Origin: Terriglobia bacterium
GTDB lineage: Bacteria > Acidobacteriota > Terriglobia > Terriglobales > SCQP01
Length of the DNA: 35,234 nt
Reading direction: 5' to 3'
NCBI GenBank assembly: GCA_021323595.1
Contig: JAJPKR010000044.1
Location: 1-35,234 of the forward strand
Below are positions 15,970-23,724 of the stretch, one piece after another. A program made the translations under genes and the position numbers. The notes under the pieces were generated by a model, which saw nothing but the letters and a program-made list of their open reading frames with translations, did not search any database and was not told where the DNA came from. Position 1 is the stretch's first letter. Each line of letters opens with the position of its first letter.

Positions 15970-17890
15970 CGCTCTTATGCACCTCGATCAGCACGTTCAA
16001 TAACGACAACGCCGCCGGCGTGACGCCGGGGATGCGCGCCGCCTGCCCCAGAGTCGCCGGCCGCACGCGGCTGAGCTTTTCTTTCATTTCCCGCGACAGG
16101 CCGGGAATGGGCTGATAGTCGAAATCTTCCGGAATCACTTTGCCCTCGGCGCGGCGCAGCTGCGCCATCTCGCGTTGCTGCTGCGCCAAATAGCCTTCAA
16201 ACTTGATTGCGGTCGCGACCGTTTTCCATTCCCAGCCGGCGGGGTCGGCCTGCCGCTGTTCCGCCAGCAGGGCGGGCAGGCGGCGCTCGAGCAGCGGCAA
16301 GAAATCCTCGAATTGAAACTCGGGCCGCTTCAGCAATTGTGCCGCCGTGGGGCGGTCGGGCAAAGCGCCGCCGGCCTTGGCGTGGAGCGCGGCGCCGGCG
16401 GCCGTGGCGGGATCGGGGCGCTCGGTGGCGAGAAATTCGCCGAGGGCGGCGATGCGCGCCTGCTTGGCGGTGAAGCGGCGCCAGCGCGCGTCGGTCACCA
16501 GGCCCACGCGCCGACCGTGCGGCGTCAGCCGCGCGTCGGCATTGTCGATGCGCAGGTGCAGGCGGAACTCGGCCCGCGAGGTGAACATGCGGTAGGGCTC
16601 GTCGGCGCCGCGGGCGATCAGATCGTCCACCAGGATGCCGATATAGGCCTCGGTGCGGCTCAAGTGCAGCGGCGCCTCGCCGCGCACTTGCAGCGCGGCG
16701 TTGATGCCGGCGAACTGGCCTTGGCAGGCGGCTTCTTCGTAGCCGGTGGTGCCGTTGATTTGTCCCGCCAAGAACAGCCCCGCGATCCGCTTGGTCTCGA
16801 GCGTGGGCCGCAACTCGGTCGGCTGCACGAAGTCGTATTCGATCGCGTAGCCGGGCCGCAGCATCTCCGCGCGCTCCAGCCCGGGGATGGAGGCGATCAT
16901 CGCCGCTTGCACGTCCACGGGCATGGAGGTGGACATGCCGTTGACGTAAATTTCATGCGTGTCGAGTCCCTCGGGCTCGAGAAAGATCTGGTGCCGCTCC
17001 TTGTCGGGGAACTTGACGATCTTGTCCTCGAAGCTGGGGCAGTAGCGCGGTCCGACGCCGGCGATTTGCCCGGAGTAGAGCGGGCTGCGGCCGAGATTTT
17101 CCAGGATCAATCGGCGGGTGACCGCGTTGCTATACGCGATGTGGCATTGAATCTGGGGCCGGACGATGCGATCGGTGAGGAACGAGAACGGGGTCGGCTC
17201 GGCGTCGCCCGGCTGCGGCTCGAAGTGCGCCCAGTCGATCGTGCGGCCGTCGAGGCGGGGCGGGGTGCCGGTTTTCAGCCGGCCGCATTCGAAGCCCAGC
17301 GCCCGCAGCGATTCGCCGAGCAAGTGCGAGGCCGGCTCGCCGCTGCGCCCCGCCGGATAGCGCGCTTCCCCGACGTGAATCAAGCCATTGAGAAAGGTTC
17401 CAGTGGTGATCACCACCGCTTGCGCGCCGATCTCGCGGCCGTCGCGCAGCCGCACGCCGGCCACGCGGCGGCGCCCCTGGGGAGCGGCGACGAGCATCAG
17501 CTCGACGGCTTCGCCCTGGCGAATCCGCAGATTGGGCTCGGCTTCCAGCCGCTGGCGCATGCGGATGCGGTATTGCTTCTTGTCTTGCTGCGCCCGCGGC
17601 GACCAGACCGCCGGGCCGCGGCTGCTGTTGAGCAGCCGGAACTGAATGCCGACCTCGTCGGCGACCTCGCCCATCAACCCGCCCAAGGCGTCAATCTCGC
17701 GCACCAGATGGCCCTTGGCAATGCCGCCAATGGCGGGATTGCACGACATTTGCGCGACCAGATCGAGGTTGAGGGTGAACAGGCCGGTGCGCAGGCCCAT
17801 GCGCGCGGCGGCGAACGCAGCTTCGCAGCCGGCGTGACCGGCGCCGATCACGACGACGTCATAGCGGTCCGCATAGGGCAGCACGGGCAT
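15947..17890 (-). CDS. mnmG: tRNA uridine-5-carboxymethylaminomethyl modification enzyme MnmG
   Basis: This is the FAD-dependent subunit of the MnmE-MnmG complex that makes cmnm5U34 in tRNA anticodons. It has 647 residues, slightly longer than average. The FAD-binding loop is [13 protein letters not shown] at about residues 13-25. Other motifs are [25 protein letters not shown] (split here only by eye), [13 protein letters not shown], the [13 protein letters not shown] segment and [10 protein letters not shown]. The C-terminal MnmE/tRNA-interacting helical domain ends [26 protein letters not shown] box lies 8 nt upstream of the ATG, and there is no Shine-Dalgarno. MnmE is not in the window. 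Confidence 0.97.
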   Translation of the reverse strand: MPVLPYADRYDVVVIGAGHAGCEAAFAAARMGLRTGLFTLNLDLVAQMSCNPAIGGIAKGHLVREIDALGGLMGEVADEVGIQFRLLNSSRGPAVWSPRAQQDKKQYRIRMRQRLEAEPNLRIRQGEAVELMLVAAPQGRRRVAGVRLRDGREIGAQAVVITTGTFLNGLIHVGEARYPAGRSGEPASHLLGESLRALGFECGRLKTGTPPRLDGRTIDWAHFEPQPGDAEPTPFSFLTDRIVRPQIQCHIAYSNAVTRRLILENLGRSPLYSGQIAGVGPRYCPSFEDKIVKFPDKERHQIFLEPEGLDTHEIYVNGMSTSMPVDVQAAMIASIPGLERAEMLRPGYAIEYDFVQPTELRPTLETKRIAGLFLAGQINGTTGYEEAACQGQFAGINAALQVRGEAPLHLSRTEAYIGILVDDLIARGADEPYRMFTSRAEFRLHLRIDNADARLTPHGRRVGLVTDARWRRFTAKQARIAALGEFLATERPDPATAAGAALHAKAGGALPDRPTAAQLLKRPEFQFEDFLPLLERRLPALLAEQRQADPAGWEWKTVATAIKFEGYLAQQQREMAQLRRAEGKVIPEDFDYQPIPGLSREMKEKLSRVRPATLGQAARIPGVTPAALSLLNVLIEVHKSDGQAAIR

Positions 17891-17898
17891 GCGGCTCT

Positions 17899-17904
17899 AT
17901 TGTA
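17899..17904 (-). promoter_or_regulatory. -10-like box close to mnmG start
   Basis: On the minus strand CGTTACAATAG has TACAAT ending 8 nt before the mnmG ATG. If used, the transcript would begin at or next to the start codon. The -35 candidate (CTGAAG at 17 nt spacing) matches consensus poorly. Confidence 0.3.
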
Positions 17905-17943
17905 ACGATTGGCGTTCGCGGCTTCAGGCATGCCCGGCAGTGC

Positions 17944-17949
17944 TAAACT
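17944..17949 (+). promoter_or_regulatory. extended -10-like box close to start of the 84-aa gene
   Basis: TGCTAAACTC contains TAAACT preceded by TGn, and it ends 6 nt before the ATG at 17956. A transcript from here would be essentially leaderless. No Shine-Dalgarno is present, which agrees with that reading. Confidence 0.35.
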
Positions 17950-17955
17950 CGGCCC

Positions 17956-18210
17956 ATGAACGGCGGCCGCCTCAGCGACGACGAAGCCATGCTCCAAGGA
18001 TTGCGCCAGGTCCGCGCGGCGCTCGCCGGAGAAGCCCCGGCGGAGCCGCCGCACCAGGCGCTGCGGATGATCGCCATGCGCTTTCCGGAGGAAGCCGAAA
18101 ATATCACCGCGCTCTGGATGCGCGCGCCCTCCGGCCATCGGCAGGAAATCGAGACGCTGCTGGCGGAGATCGAACGCCAGCACGCCGAAGACAGCGCGGA
18201 AGATGCTTAG
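17956..18210 (+). CDS. small acidic helical protein, unknown
   Basis: This 84-residue protein is not one I recognise. It is predicted almost wholly helical, acidic at the C-terminus, with no signal peptide or membrane segment. Codon use is GC-rich at third positions and like its neighbours, which supports it being real. It is transcribed divergently from mnmG across a 65-nt gap holding one -10-like box for each direction. Its TAG stop overlaps the stop of the opposite-strand small gene by 4 nt. Confidence 0.6.
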   Translation: MNGGRLSDDEAMLQGLRQVRAALAGEAPAEPPHQALRMIAMRFPEEAENITALWMRAPSGHRQEIETLLAEIERQHAEDSAEDA

Positions 18211-18461
18211 TCGTCGAGATGCGCCACGGATTCCACTTCGCGCGAAGACATGGGCTTGCTGAAGACGCGATAGCGAGACAACAAGGCGTGCTTGAGCGCC
18301 CACTGGATATCTTCATCCAGCGGCGATTTGCGACCATTGTCGCGGATGTATTTGTCCAACTTGCCGACATCCACCAGCCCAAGTCGAATGGTGCCTTCAC
18401 AAACAATGGCCTGGGTTCCCTGGGGGATGAGGGAGTACTTCATCAGCCGAGGTTTGCTCAT
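18207..18461 (-). CDS. small hypothetical protein in an AT-richer patch
   Basis: This 84-residue basic protein of unknown family begins MSKPRLMKYSLIPQGTQAIV. The first part looks beta-rich and the second helical (DEDIQWALKHALLSRYRVF). I took the ATG at 18461; a GTG at 18491 would add ten residues but lies inside a hairpin and also lacks a ribosome binding site. An extended -10 (TGATATAAT) lies about 64 nt upstream, giving a leader of about 57 nt. Base composition is lower in GC than the neighbours, so recent acquisition is possible. It is small and charged like a toxin-antitoxin or regulatory protein, but no partner or motif confirms that. Confidence 0.5.
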   Translation of the reverse strand: MSKPRLMKYSLIPQGTQAIVCEGTIRLGLVDVGKLDKYIRDNGRKSPLDEDIQWALKHALLSRYRVFSKPMSSREVESVAHLDD

Positions 18462-18482
18462 GGAAATTATGCCGTACCATCC

Positions 18483-18504
18483 GCAAGTCACCTGAAGGAC
18501 TTGC
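18483..18504 (-). promoter_or_regulatory. inverted repeat in 5' leader of the small gene
   Basis: GCAAGTC and GACTTGC form a perfect 7-bp inverted repeat with an 8-nt loop. It lies between the extended -10 box and the ATG at 18461. It could be an operator or an RNA hairpin that controls translation. Confidence 0.4.
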
Positions 18505-18524
18505 GCTTCCGAAATCGAAAATTC

Positions 18525-18533
18525 ATTATATCA
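18525..18533 (-). promoter_or_regulatory. extended -10 promoter, TGnTATAAT
   Basis: Reading the minus strand, TGATATAAT is a perfect extended -10 element, the best promoter match seen in this GC-rich window. The predicted start is near 18518. The -35 region (TGGATG at 16 nt) is weak, as extended -10 promoters allow. It points at the small gene ending at 18207. Confidence 0.5.
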
Positions 18534-18599
18534 CAGCAGTCGTCTTCATCCATTCACTTTTCGGAGCGGCTCATACCTTCTAACATATTGAAAAATCAA

Positions 18600-19616
18600 T
18601 TGGTTGATCGACAGGCGCGGGAGGGGAGTGCGGGGGCGCGGGAGCGCCGTGCGAGGCAGCAAAATTCCAAAAATGGGAGTGATGAGCCGAACTGTGACGT
18701 TTTGGGGCTGGGCAACAGTTGCTTGGACCAAATCCTTGCTCTAGACCCATTTCCGCAGCCGGGGACGAGTACGCCGGTCCTTTATTCCGTAACGGCGCCG
18801 GGCGGCCAAGTCGCGAGCGCGCTGGTGGCGGGCAGCCGATTGGGGCTGCGCACCCGCTTCGCGCTGCGCATCGGCGACGATGAGGCCGGGGAACAGCAGC
18901 GAGCGGCGCTCGAGCGGGAAGGCGTGGACTTGTCGCTGGCGCGCAAGCGCGCCGGCGTGCCCAGCGCGCGCGCGCTGATCCTGCTGGATGTGGCGCGCGG
19001 GCAGCGGGCGGTGGTCTGGAATACCGATACGCGCTTGGCGGTCGCGGCGGCGGAGGTTTCTCGTGAGATCGTCGCCCAAGCGCGCCTGCTCTACATTGAT
19101 GGAAAAGACGGCGAGGCATGCCTGGCCGCCAGCCGCTGGGCGCGCGCGCTCGGCCGGCCGGTGGTGTCCGATATCGACACGCCGACGCCGTGGAGCGCGG
19201 AACTGATCGGGCAAGTGAGCGATTGCATCTGCAACCGCGAATTCTTGCCCGCCTATACCGGGATCCAGGAACTTGAGCCCGCGCTGCGCAAGCTGGCGGG
19301 CGAGGGGCCGCGCATGGTTTGCGCCACGCTGGGGGCGGAGGGCGCGCTGGCCTGGACGGAAGGCCGCTGGCATCGTGCGCCGGGGTTTTCCGTCAACGTC
19401 GTGGATGACACCGGCGCCGGCGACGGTTTTCGCGCGGGCTATGTGTATGCGTTGCTGGCGGGCTGGCCCATCGAAGCACGGCTGGCGTTCGCCAATGCCA
19501 CGGCAGCCTGCGTATGCGAAACGATCGGCGCGGTCCCCTCGATGCCGACAATGGCGCAAGTGCGGCAGATGCTGGCGCGGTTTCACGCTTCCGGGCCATG
19601 GGAGCGCGCCTGCTGA
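18600..19616 (+). CDS. PfkB-family carbohydrate kinase
   Basis: This is a ribokinase-fold kinase that phosphorylates a sugar or nucleoside with ATP. The first beta strand is CDVLGLGNSCLDQIL, then APGGQVASALVAGSRLG (the substrate-binding glycine pair) and the C-terminal signature DDTGAGDGF at about residues 269-277, with the catalytic Asp in GAGD. It has about 300 core residues, normal for the family. The start is uncertain: the frame has no ATG or GTG near the fold, and TTG at 18600 is the best available codon although it has no ribosome binding site. It leads a same-strand cluster and its last 19 nt overlap the phosphodiesterase gene. The substrate is unknown. Confidence 0.85.
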   Translation: MVDRQAREGSAGARERRARQQNSKNGSDEPNCDVLGLGNSCLDQILALDPFPQPGTSTPVLYSVTAPGGQVASALVAGSRLGLRTRFALRIGDDEAGEQQRAALEREGVDLSLARKRAGVPSARALILLDVARGQRAVVWNTDTRLAVAAAEVSREIVAQARLLYIDGKDGEACLAASRWARALGRPVVSDIDTPTPWSAELIGQVSDCICNREFLPAYTGIQELEPALRKLAGEGPRMVCATLGAEGALAWTEGRWHRAPGFSVNVVDDTGAGDGFRAGYVYALLAGWPIEARLAFANATAACVCETIGAVPSMPTMAQVRQMLARFHASGPWERAC

Positions 19617-20395
19617 ATCCGCGCCACAAACGCGAGCACCCGGATGAACCCGGGCCGGCTGCGCCGCAGGCGCCCGCCGCGCGCGCGCCGCGGCGTCCGC
19701 CGTTGCTGGTCGGGCATCGCGGCCATCGCGTCGCCGCCTACGGCGAAGGCGAGAACACTTTAGCGGCCTTCGAGCGCGCCTTGGCCCTGGGTTGCGACGG
19801 GCTGGAACTCGATCTCCATTGCACGGCGGATGGGCACTTGGTGGTCCATCACGACCCGGAGATAGAAGGCGTCGCGATCGCCGCCAGCTCATACCGGCAG
19901 TTGCGGGGTCTGCGGCCGGTCCTGACCACGCTGCCGCGTGTATTGCGCCAATACGCCCACCGCTGCTGGCTGGATCTCGAAGTCAAAGCGCCGGGCTGCG
20001 AAGCGGCGCTGGTGGCCGCATTGCGCCGGCTGCCGCCAGCGCGCGGCTACGTGGTGAGCTCATTCGATCTGAAGGTGCTGGGCCGATTGGCGCGCAGCGC
20101 CCCCCAAGTGCCGCTCTGCCTGAACCTGCAGCGGCCGCTGCCCTGGCGCCGCTGGCGCGAACTTCCCCTCGCGGCGGTGGCGCCTCATGTGAGCTTCGCC
20201 CAGCGCTGGTATTTGGCGCGAATGCAGCGGCGCGGGCTGAAGATCGTGGTCTGGACCGTGAATCAGCCGCGCCGTATGCTGCAGCTCGCGCGCGCCGGTT
20301 GTGACGCCATCATCTCCGACGATCCGCGCCTTTTGGTGGAGACGCTGGGGGATCTTCGGGCCGCGCCGCCGCGCGCGCTCGCCGCGCATCGCTGA
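19598..20395 (+). CDS. glycerophosphodiester phosphodiesterase
   Basis: This is a TIM-barrel GDPD-family hydrolase of 265 residues from the ATG at 19598. The metal and catalytic motifs are His40-Arg41 in VGHRGHR, GENT at about 51-54, LELDLH with Glu70 and Asp72, and VVHHDP with His85. Later barrel strands give WLDLEVKAP, VVSSFD, IVVWTVNQ and CDAIISDDP, which are all expected. The first 35 residues are Pro/Arg/Ala-rich and precede the domain; there is no signal peptide, so it is probably cytoplasmic. It overlaps the PfkB kinase gene by 19 nt. In this cluster it may cleave a glycerophospho- or other phosphodiester intermediate rather than a lipid breakdown product (inference). Confidence 0.9.
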   Translation: MGARLLNPRHKREHPDEPGPAAPQAPAARAPRRPPLLVGHRGHRVAAYGEGENTLAAFERALALGCDGLELDLHCTADGHLVVHHDPEIEGVAIAASSYRQLRGLRPVLTTLPRVLRQYAHRCWLDLEVKAPGCEAALVAALRRLPPARGYVVSSFDLKVLGRLARSAPQVPLCLNLQRPLPWRRWRELPLAAVAPHVSFAQRWYLARMQRRGLKIVVWTVNQPRRMLQLARAGCDAIISDDPRLLVETLGDLRAAPPRALAAHR

Positions 20396-20438
20396 GGCGC
20401 AAACAAACTCGCCCGAAAGCTCTGCATCAGCTACAGGT

Positions 20439-21191
20439 GTGGAGGCGACCGCCGACCTGCAGCAGCGGGTGCACGAGCTTGGCGAATGGTTCCACAACCT
20501 CGACTTGGGCGGCATTCGCACCGCTCCGAATCATTTTTTGGGCGATTATCCCCGCGTGAAGTGGGAGCGGCTGCGGCCCGCTCTGCCCGCCGATCTCGCG
20601 GGCGCGTCGGTGCTGGATATCGGCTGCAACGCCGGGTTTTATTGCTTTGCCATGAAGCGGCTGGGCGCCGGCCGGGTGTTGGGCATCGACGTGGATGAGC
20701 GCTATCTGCGCCAAGCCGCCTTCGCGGCCGACTACTACGGCTTGCCGGTCGAGTTTCGCCGCCTGTCGGCCTACGACGTCGGCCAGATCGAGGAAACCTT
20801 CGATTACGTGCTCTTCATGGGCCTGTTCTATCACCTCCGATATCCGCTGCTGGCGCTGGATCTGGTGATGCCGCGCGTGGGGCGAAAGTTGATCTTCCAG
20901 ACCATGATTCGCGGCGCCGCGGCCGGCGCGCCGCCGCGCGATGACTACGATTTTTGGGATCCGCATCCGTTCCAGACGCCGGGCTTTCCGTGCATGTATT
21001 TCATCGAGAAGCGTTTTGCCGGCGACCCGACGAATTGGTGGATTCCCAACGCCGCGGCGGTGGAAGGCATGCTGGCGAGCGCGGGGCTGGCGATCGAGGC
21101 TCGTCCGGAAGCCGAGACTTGGATTTGCGCGCCTCGGCGCGAGCGCAGCCAGCCGCCGATCTGGGCGTTGGAATTGGAAGGAAGGCTGTAG
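20439..21191 (+). CDS. class I SAM-dependent methyltransferase
   Basis: This 250-residue Rossmann-fold methyltransferase has motif I at about residues 58-66 (VLDIGCNAG), the acidic strand GIDVDERYL and motif IV-like FDYVLFMGLFYHLRYPLLAL. The opening HELGEWFHNLDLGGIRTAP is distinctive and, from memory, resembles the TIGR04290 family, which travels with B12-type radical SAM and sugar genes. The start is a GTG at 20439, chosen because the family N-terminus follows directly; no good ribosome binding site supports it, and upstream in-frame sequence runs into the phosphodiesterase gene. A GTG epimerase start follows the stop by 1 nt. The acceptor is unknown; the neighbours suggest a sugar or glycan. 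Confidence 0.85.
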   Translation: MEATADLQQRVHELGEWFHNLDLGGIRTAPNHFLGDYPRVKWERLRPALPADLAGASVLDIGCNAGFYCFAMKRLGAGRVLGIDVDERYLRQAAFAADYYGLPVEFRRLSAYDVGQIEETFDYVLFMGLFYHLRYPLLALDLVMPRVGRKLIFQTMIRGAAAGAPPRDDYDFWDPHPFQTPGFPCMYFIEKRFAGDPTNWWIPNAAAVEGMLASAGLAIEARPEAETWICAPRRERSQPPIWALELEGRL

Positions 21192-21192
21192 C

Positions 21193-22191
21193 GTGCGCGT
21201 GCTGGTGACGGGTGGAGCGGGTTTCATCGGCGCCCACTTGTGCCGCCGCTGGCTGGAAGGCGGAGCGGCGGTCACGATCTTCGACAACTTCAGCCGCGCC
21301 GGCTCGGAGGAAAACTGGCAGCGGCTGCGCGCCGAGAGCGCGCCGGCGGCGGCGCTGGCGCTGCTGCGCGGGGACGTGCGCGACGCCGCCGGAGTGGCCG
21401 CGGCGGTGGCCGGCCAGGACGCGGTCTTTCATCTGGCGGCGCAAGTCGCGGTGACGACGTCGCTGGCGGAGCCGCGGCGCGACTTCGAAATCAACGCCGC
21501 CGGCACGCTCAACGTGCTCGAAGCCGCGCGCCGCGCGATTCGCCCGCCGTTCGTGCTCTACAGCTCCACCAACAAGGTGTATGGCGCGCTGCGGGGCGCG
21601 GCGCGGGCGACGGCGGTGGGCGAAGACCAGCCGCTCGATTTTCATTCCCCCTACGGCTGCTCGAAAGGCGCGGCCGACCAATACGTGCGCGACTATGCCC
21701 GCATCTTCGGCGTGCCGACGGCGGTGTTCCGCATGAGCTGCATCTACGGTCCGGGGCAAAACGGCAGCGAGGACCAAGGCTGGGTGGCGCACTTCGCCCG
21801 CGCCCTGCGCGCGGGCGAGGCGGTGACCATTTACGGCGACGGCGAGCAGACCCGCGACTTGCTGTTCATCGAGGATCTGGTGGAAGCGATGCTGCTCGCC
21901 TGGCGGCGGCGGGAGGGCTGCGCCGGGGCGGTCTTCAACATCGGCGGCGGCGCGGCCAACGTGCGCTCGCTACGCGAAGTGATGGCGGCGCTCGAGCGCC
22001 TGGTGGGGCGGCGGCTGGAGACGCGGGCGGCGGCGGCGCGGCCCGGCGATCAGCGGCACTATTGCAGCGACATCCGGCGTTTTCAAGCGCTCACCGGCTG
22101 GCAGCCGCGGGTGGGGGTGGCGGCCGGCCTGGCGCGCCTCGACCAGTGGTTCGCCGGGCAGCGCGCCACGGCGGAAGGCAGGGCGGCATGA
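21193..22191 (+). CDS. NAD-dependent epimerase/dehydratase, CDP-paratose 2-epimerase-like
   Basis: This is an extended short-chain dehydrogenase of 332 residues acting on a nucleotide sugar. NAD binding is at TGGAGFIGAHL (residues 6-16), and the catalytic Tyr154 and Lys158 are in SPYGCSKGAADQYV with Ser/Thr in YSSTNKVYG (123-131). The STNKVYG string and the RMSCIYGP...EDQGWVAHF region are what I associate with CDP-paratose/tyvelose 2-epimerases rather than UDP-glucose epimerases. The GTG at 21193 is set by GGAAGGAAGG 7 nt upstream and by the Rossmann strand beginning at residue 2. The stop overlaps the radical SAM gene by 4 nt. Confidence 0.88.
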   Translation: MRVLVTGGAGFIGAHLCRRWLEGGAAVTIFDNFSRAGSEENWQRLRAESAPAAALALLRGDVRDAAGVAAAVAGQDAVFHLAAQVAVTTSLAEPRRDFEINAAGTLNVLEAARRAIRPPFVLYSSTNKVYGALRGAARATAVGEDQPLDFHSPYGCSKGAADQYVRDYARIFGVPTAVFRMSCIYGPGQNGSEDQGWVAHFARALRAGEAVTIYGDGEQTRDLLFIEDLVEAMLLAWRRREGCAGAVFNIGGGAANVRSLREVMAALERLVGRRLETRAAAARPGDQRHYCSDIRRFQALTGWQPRVGVAAGLARLDQWFAGQRATAEGRAA

Positions 22192-23480
22192 AGTTCGCGC
22201 TGCTGCAGCCCCATTGGGACTTTGCCGGCTCCAGCTACTTCGGCTGCCGGGAACCTCATTTTCCCTTCGAGCTGCTCTTCGCCCGCCAGCAACTGGAAGC
22301 CGCCGGCCACGAATGCCTGCTGCTCGATGGGCATTTGGAGGCGATGACGGCGGAAGAGGCGGGCCGGCGCGTTCGCGGCTTCGATCCGGACTTCACCGTC
22401 GTCACCACCGCGCCCACGTATTTGTTTTGGCGCTGCCCGCAGCCGGAGCTGCGGCTGCCGCGGCAATGGCTGAGCGCTTGCCGCACGCGGGCGGTGCGCG
22501 TGGCCATCGGGCCGCACGGCTCGGCGACGCCGCGCGCGGCTGGGGAAAAGCTGGACTGCGACGTGGTGCTGCGCGGCGAGCCGGAGCAAGTGCTGCCGCG
22601 GCTGGCGGGCGGCGCCTGGGCGGAGATTCCGGGCTGCTGCTGGCGCGATGCGGCGGGCTGGCATCTCGACGCGCGCACCGCGGAGGCCGATCTCGCCGGC
22701 CTCGGCGCGCTCGACTTTCGCGACTATCCCTTGCCGCGCCGCGAGCATCGCCATCACGTATTTTCCGGCGCCGGGCGCGGCGCCGAATTGGAGTTCAGCC
22801 GCGGCTGCCCCTGGGGCTGCGACTTCTGCAACAAGACGCTGTTCCGCAACCGCCTGCGCCATCGCCGCGCCGAGGACGTGCTGGCCGAGGCCGAGGCGCT
22901 GGCCCGCGCCGGTTTCGATTACGTCTATTTCATCGACGAGATCTTCGGCTGCGGCAAGCAGCGCGCGGTCTTGCTCGAGGCCTTCGCGGGGTTGCCGCTG
23001 GCGATCGGTTTGCAGACGCGCATCGATCTGTGGGACGAAGAATCGCTCGCCGCCCTGGGCCGCGCCCACTGCGTTTCGCTCGAGTGCGGCATCGAATCCA
23101 TCACGCCGGCCGGCCGCGCCGCCTGGAACAAAGGCTGCCGGCTCAGCACCGAGCGCATCGCCGAGCTGCTGCTGGCCGCCCGGCGGCACATCCCTTGGGT
23201 GCAGGCCAACCTCATCGCCGACGACGAGGAAGATCTCGCGGCCACGGAAGCGTGGCGGCGCGAGTTGATCGCGCGCGGGGTATGGGTGTCGCGGCCGGTG
23301 CCCGCCTATCCGTTCCCCGGCAGCCCGCTCTATGCCAGGCTGTTCGGCCCGCCCGACGACCTGGCCTGGGAGCGCGCGCACGGCCACTATCTCGCCCTCA
23401 ACGACCGCCGCGGGTACTACAGCGACGTGCAAGACTCCGCTCCCGCGCCGCTCAGCCGCCTGGAAAATTCCGCCGGCTAG
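22188..23480 (+). CDS. B12-binding-domain radical SAM protein
   Basis: This 430-residue enzyme of the B12-type radical SAM class has an N-terminal Rossmann-like cobalamin domain (about 1-140) and a TIM-barrel radical SAM domain. The 4Fe-4S cysteines are C207, C211 and C214 in RGCPWGCDFCNK. LEFSRG before them and the VYFIDEIFG, LQTRIDL and SLECGIES strands after them fit the family. The classical DxHxxG cobalamin motif is not present, as in many members, so B12 binding is not certain. It ends the five-gene cluster and is coupled to the epimerase gene. Likely chemistry is radical methylation or rearrangement of an unactivated carbon; the substrate is unknown. From memory it resembles TIGR04295. 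Confidence 0.88.
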   Translation: MKFALLQPHWDFAGSSYFGCREPHFPFELLFARQQLEAAGHECLLLDGHLEAMTAEEAGRRVRGFDPDFTVVTTAPTYLFWRCPQPELRLPRQWLSACRTRAVRVAIGPHGSATPRAAGEKLDCDVVLRGEPEQVLPRLAGGAWAEIPGCCWRDAAGWHLDARTAEADLAGLGALDFRDYPLPRREHRHHVFSGAGRGAELEFSRGCPWGCDFCNKTLFRNRLRHRRAEDVLAEAEALARAGFDYVYFIDEIFGCGKQRAVLLEAFAGLPLAIGLQTRIDLWDEESLAALGRAHCVSLECGIESITPAGRAAWNKGCRLSTERIAELLLAARRHIPWVQANLIADDEEDLAATEAWRRELIARGVWVSRPVPAYPFPGSPLYARLFGPPDDLAWERAHGHYLALNDRRGYYSDVQDSAPAPLSRLENSAG

Positions 23481-23578
23481 CCGCGACCGCGACCGCCTCC
23501 GCGCCGGCTGGCGGGAAGGACGGCATCGGATAGGTCACGCGTGGTCCGCGATTGCGAGAAGGGCGGCCGTGCGCGTTT

Positions 23579-23624
23579 AAGCTCGTTCTCCGTGCAGTTC
23601 GACTGGGTTTTTGGGGAAGAGCTT
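23579..23624. terminator. imperfect hairpin between convergent genes
   Basis: AAGCTC-TTC-CC-type left arm at 23579-23591 pairs imperfectly with GGGGAAGAGCTT at 23613-23624 around a loop of about 21 nt. It lies in the 244-nt gap where the radical SAM gene and the receptor gene converge, so it could act as a two-way terminator. The stem has bulges and there is no clean U tract, hence low confidence. The gap otherwise holds no recognised gene. Confidence 0.25.
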
Positions 23625-23724
23625 CCATTTGAGCCCCGGGGCGTTGATTTACAACGGCAACGCGGACGCCTTCTGGCCGATCCCAGCCGCCCGCGCTCCG
23701 CACGCTGCGCGCGCCCGCGCCGAG

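Noticed and set aside
17889-19616. 575-residue open frame ending in the PfkB kinase
   Set aside because: The first 230 or so residues are low-complexity shadow over two small genes and an intergenic patch; the kinase fold alone accounts for the C-terminal part.
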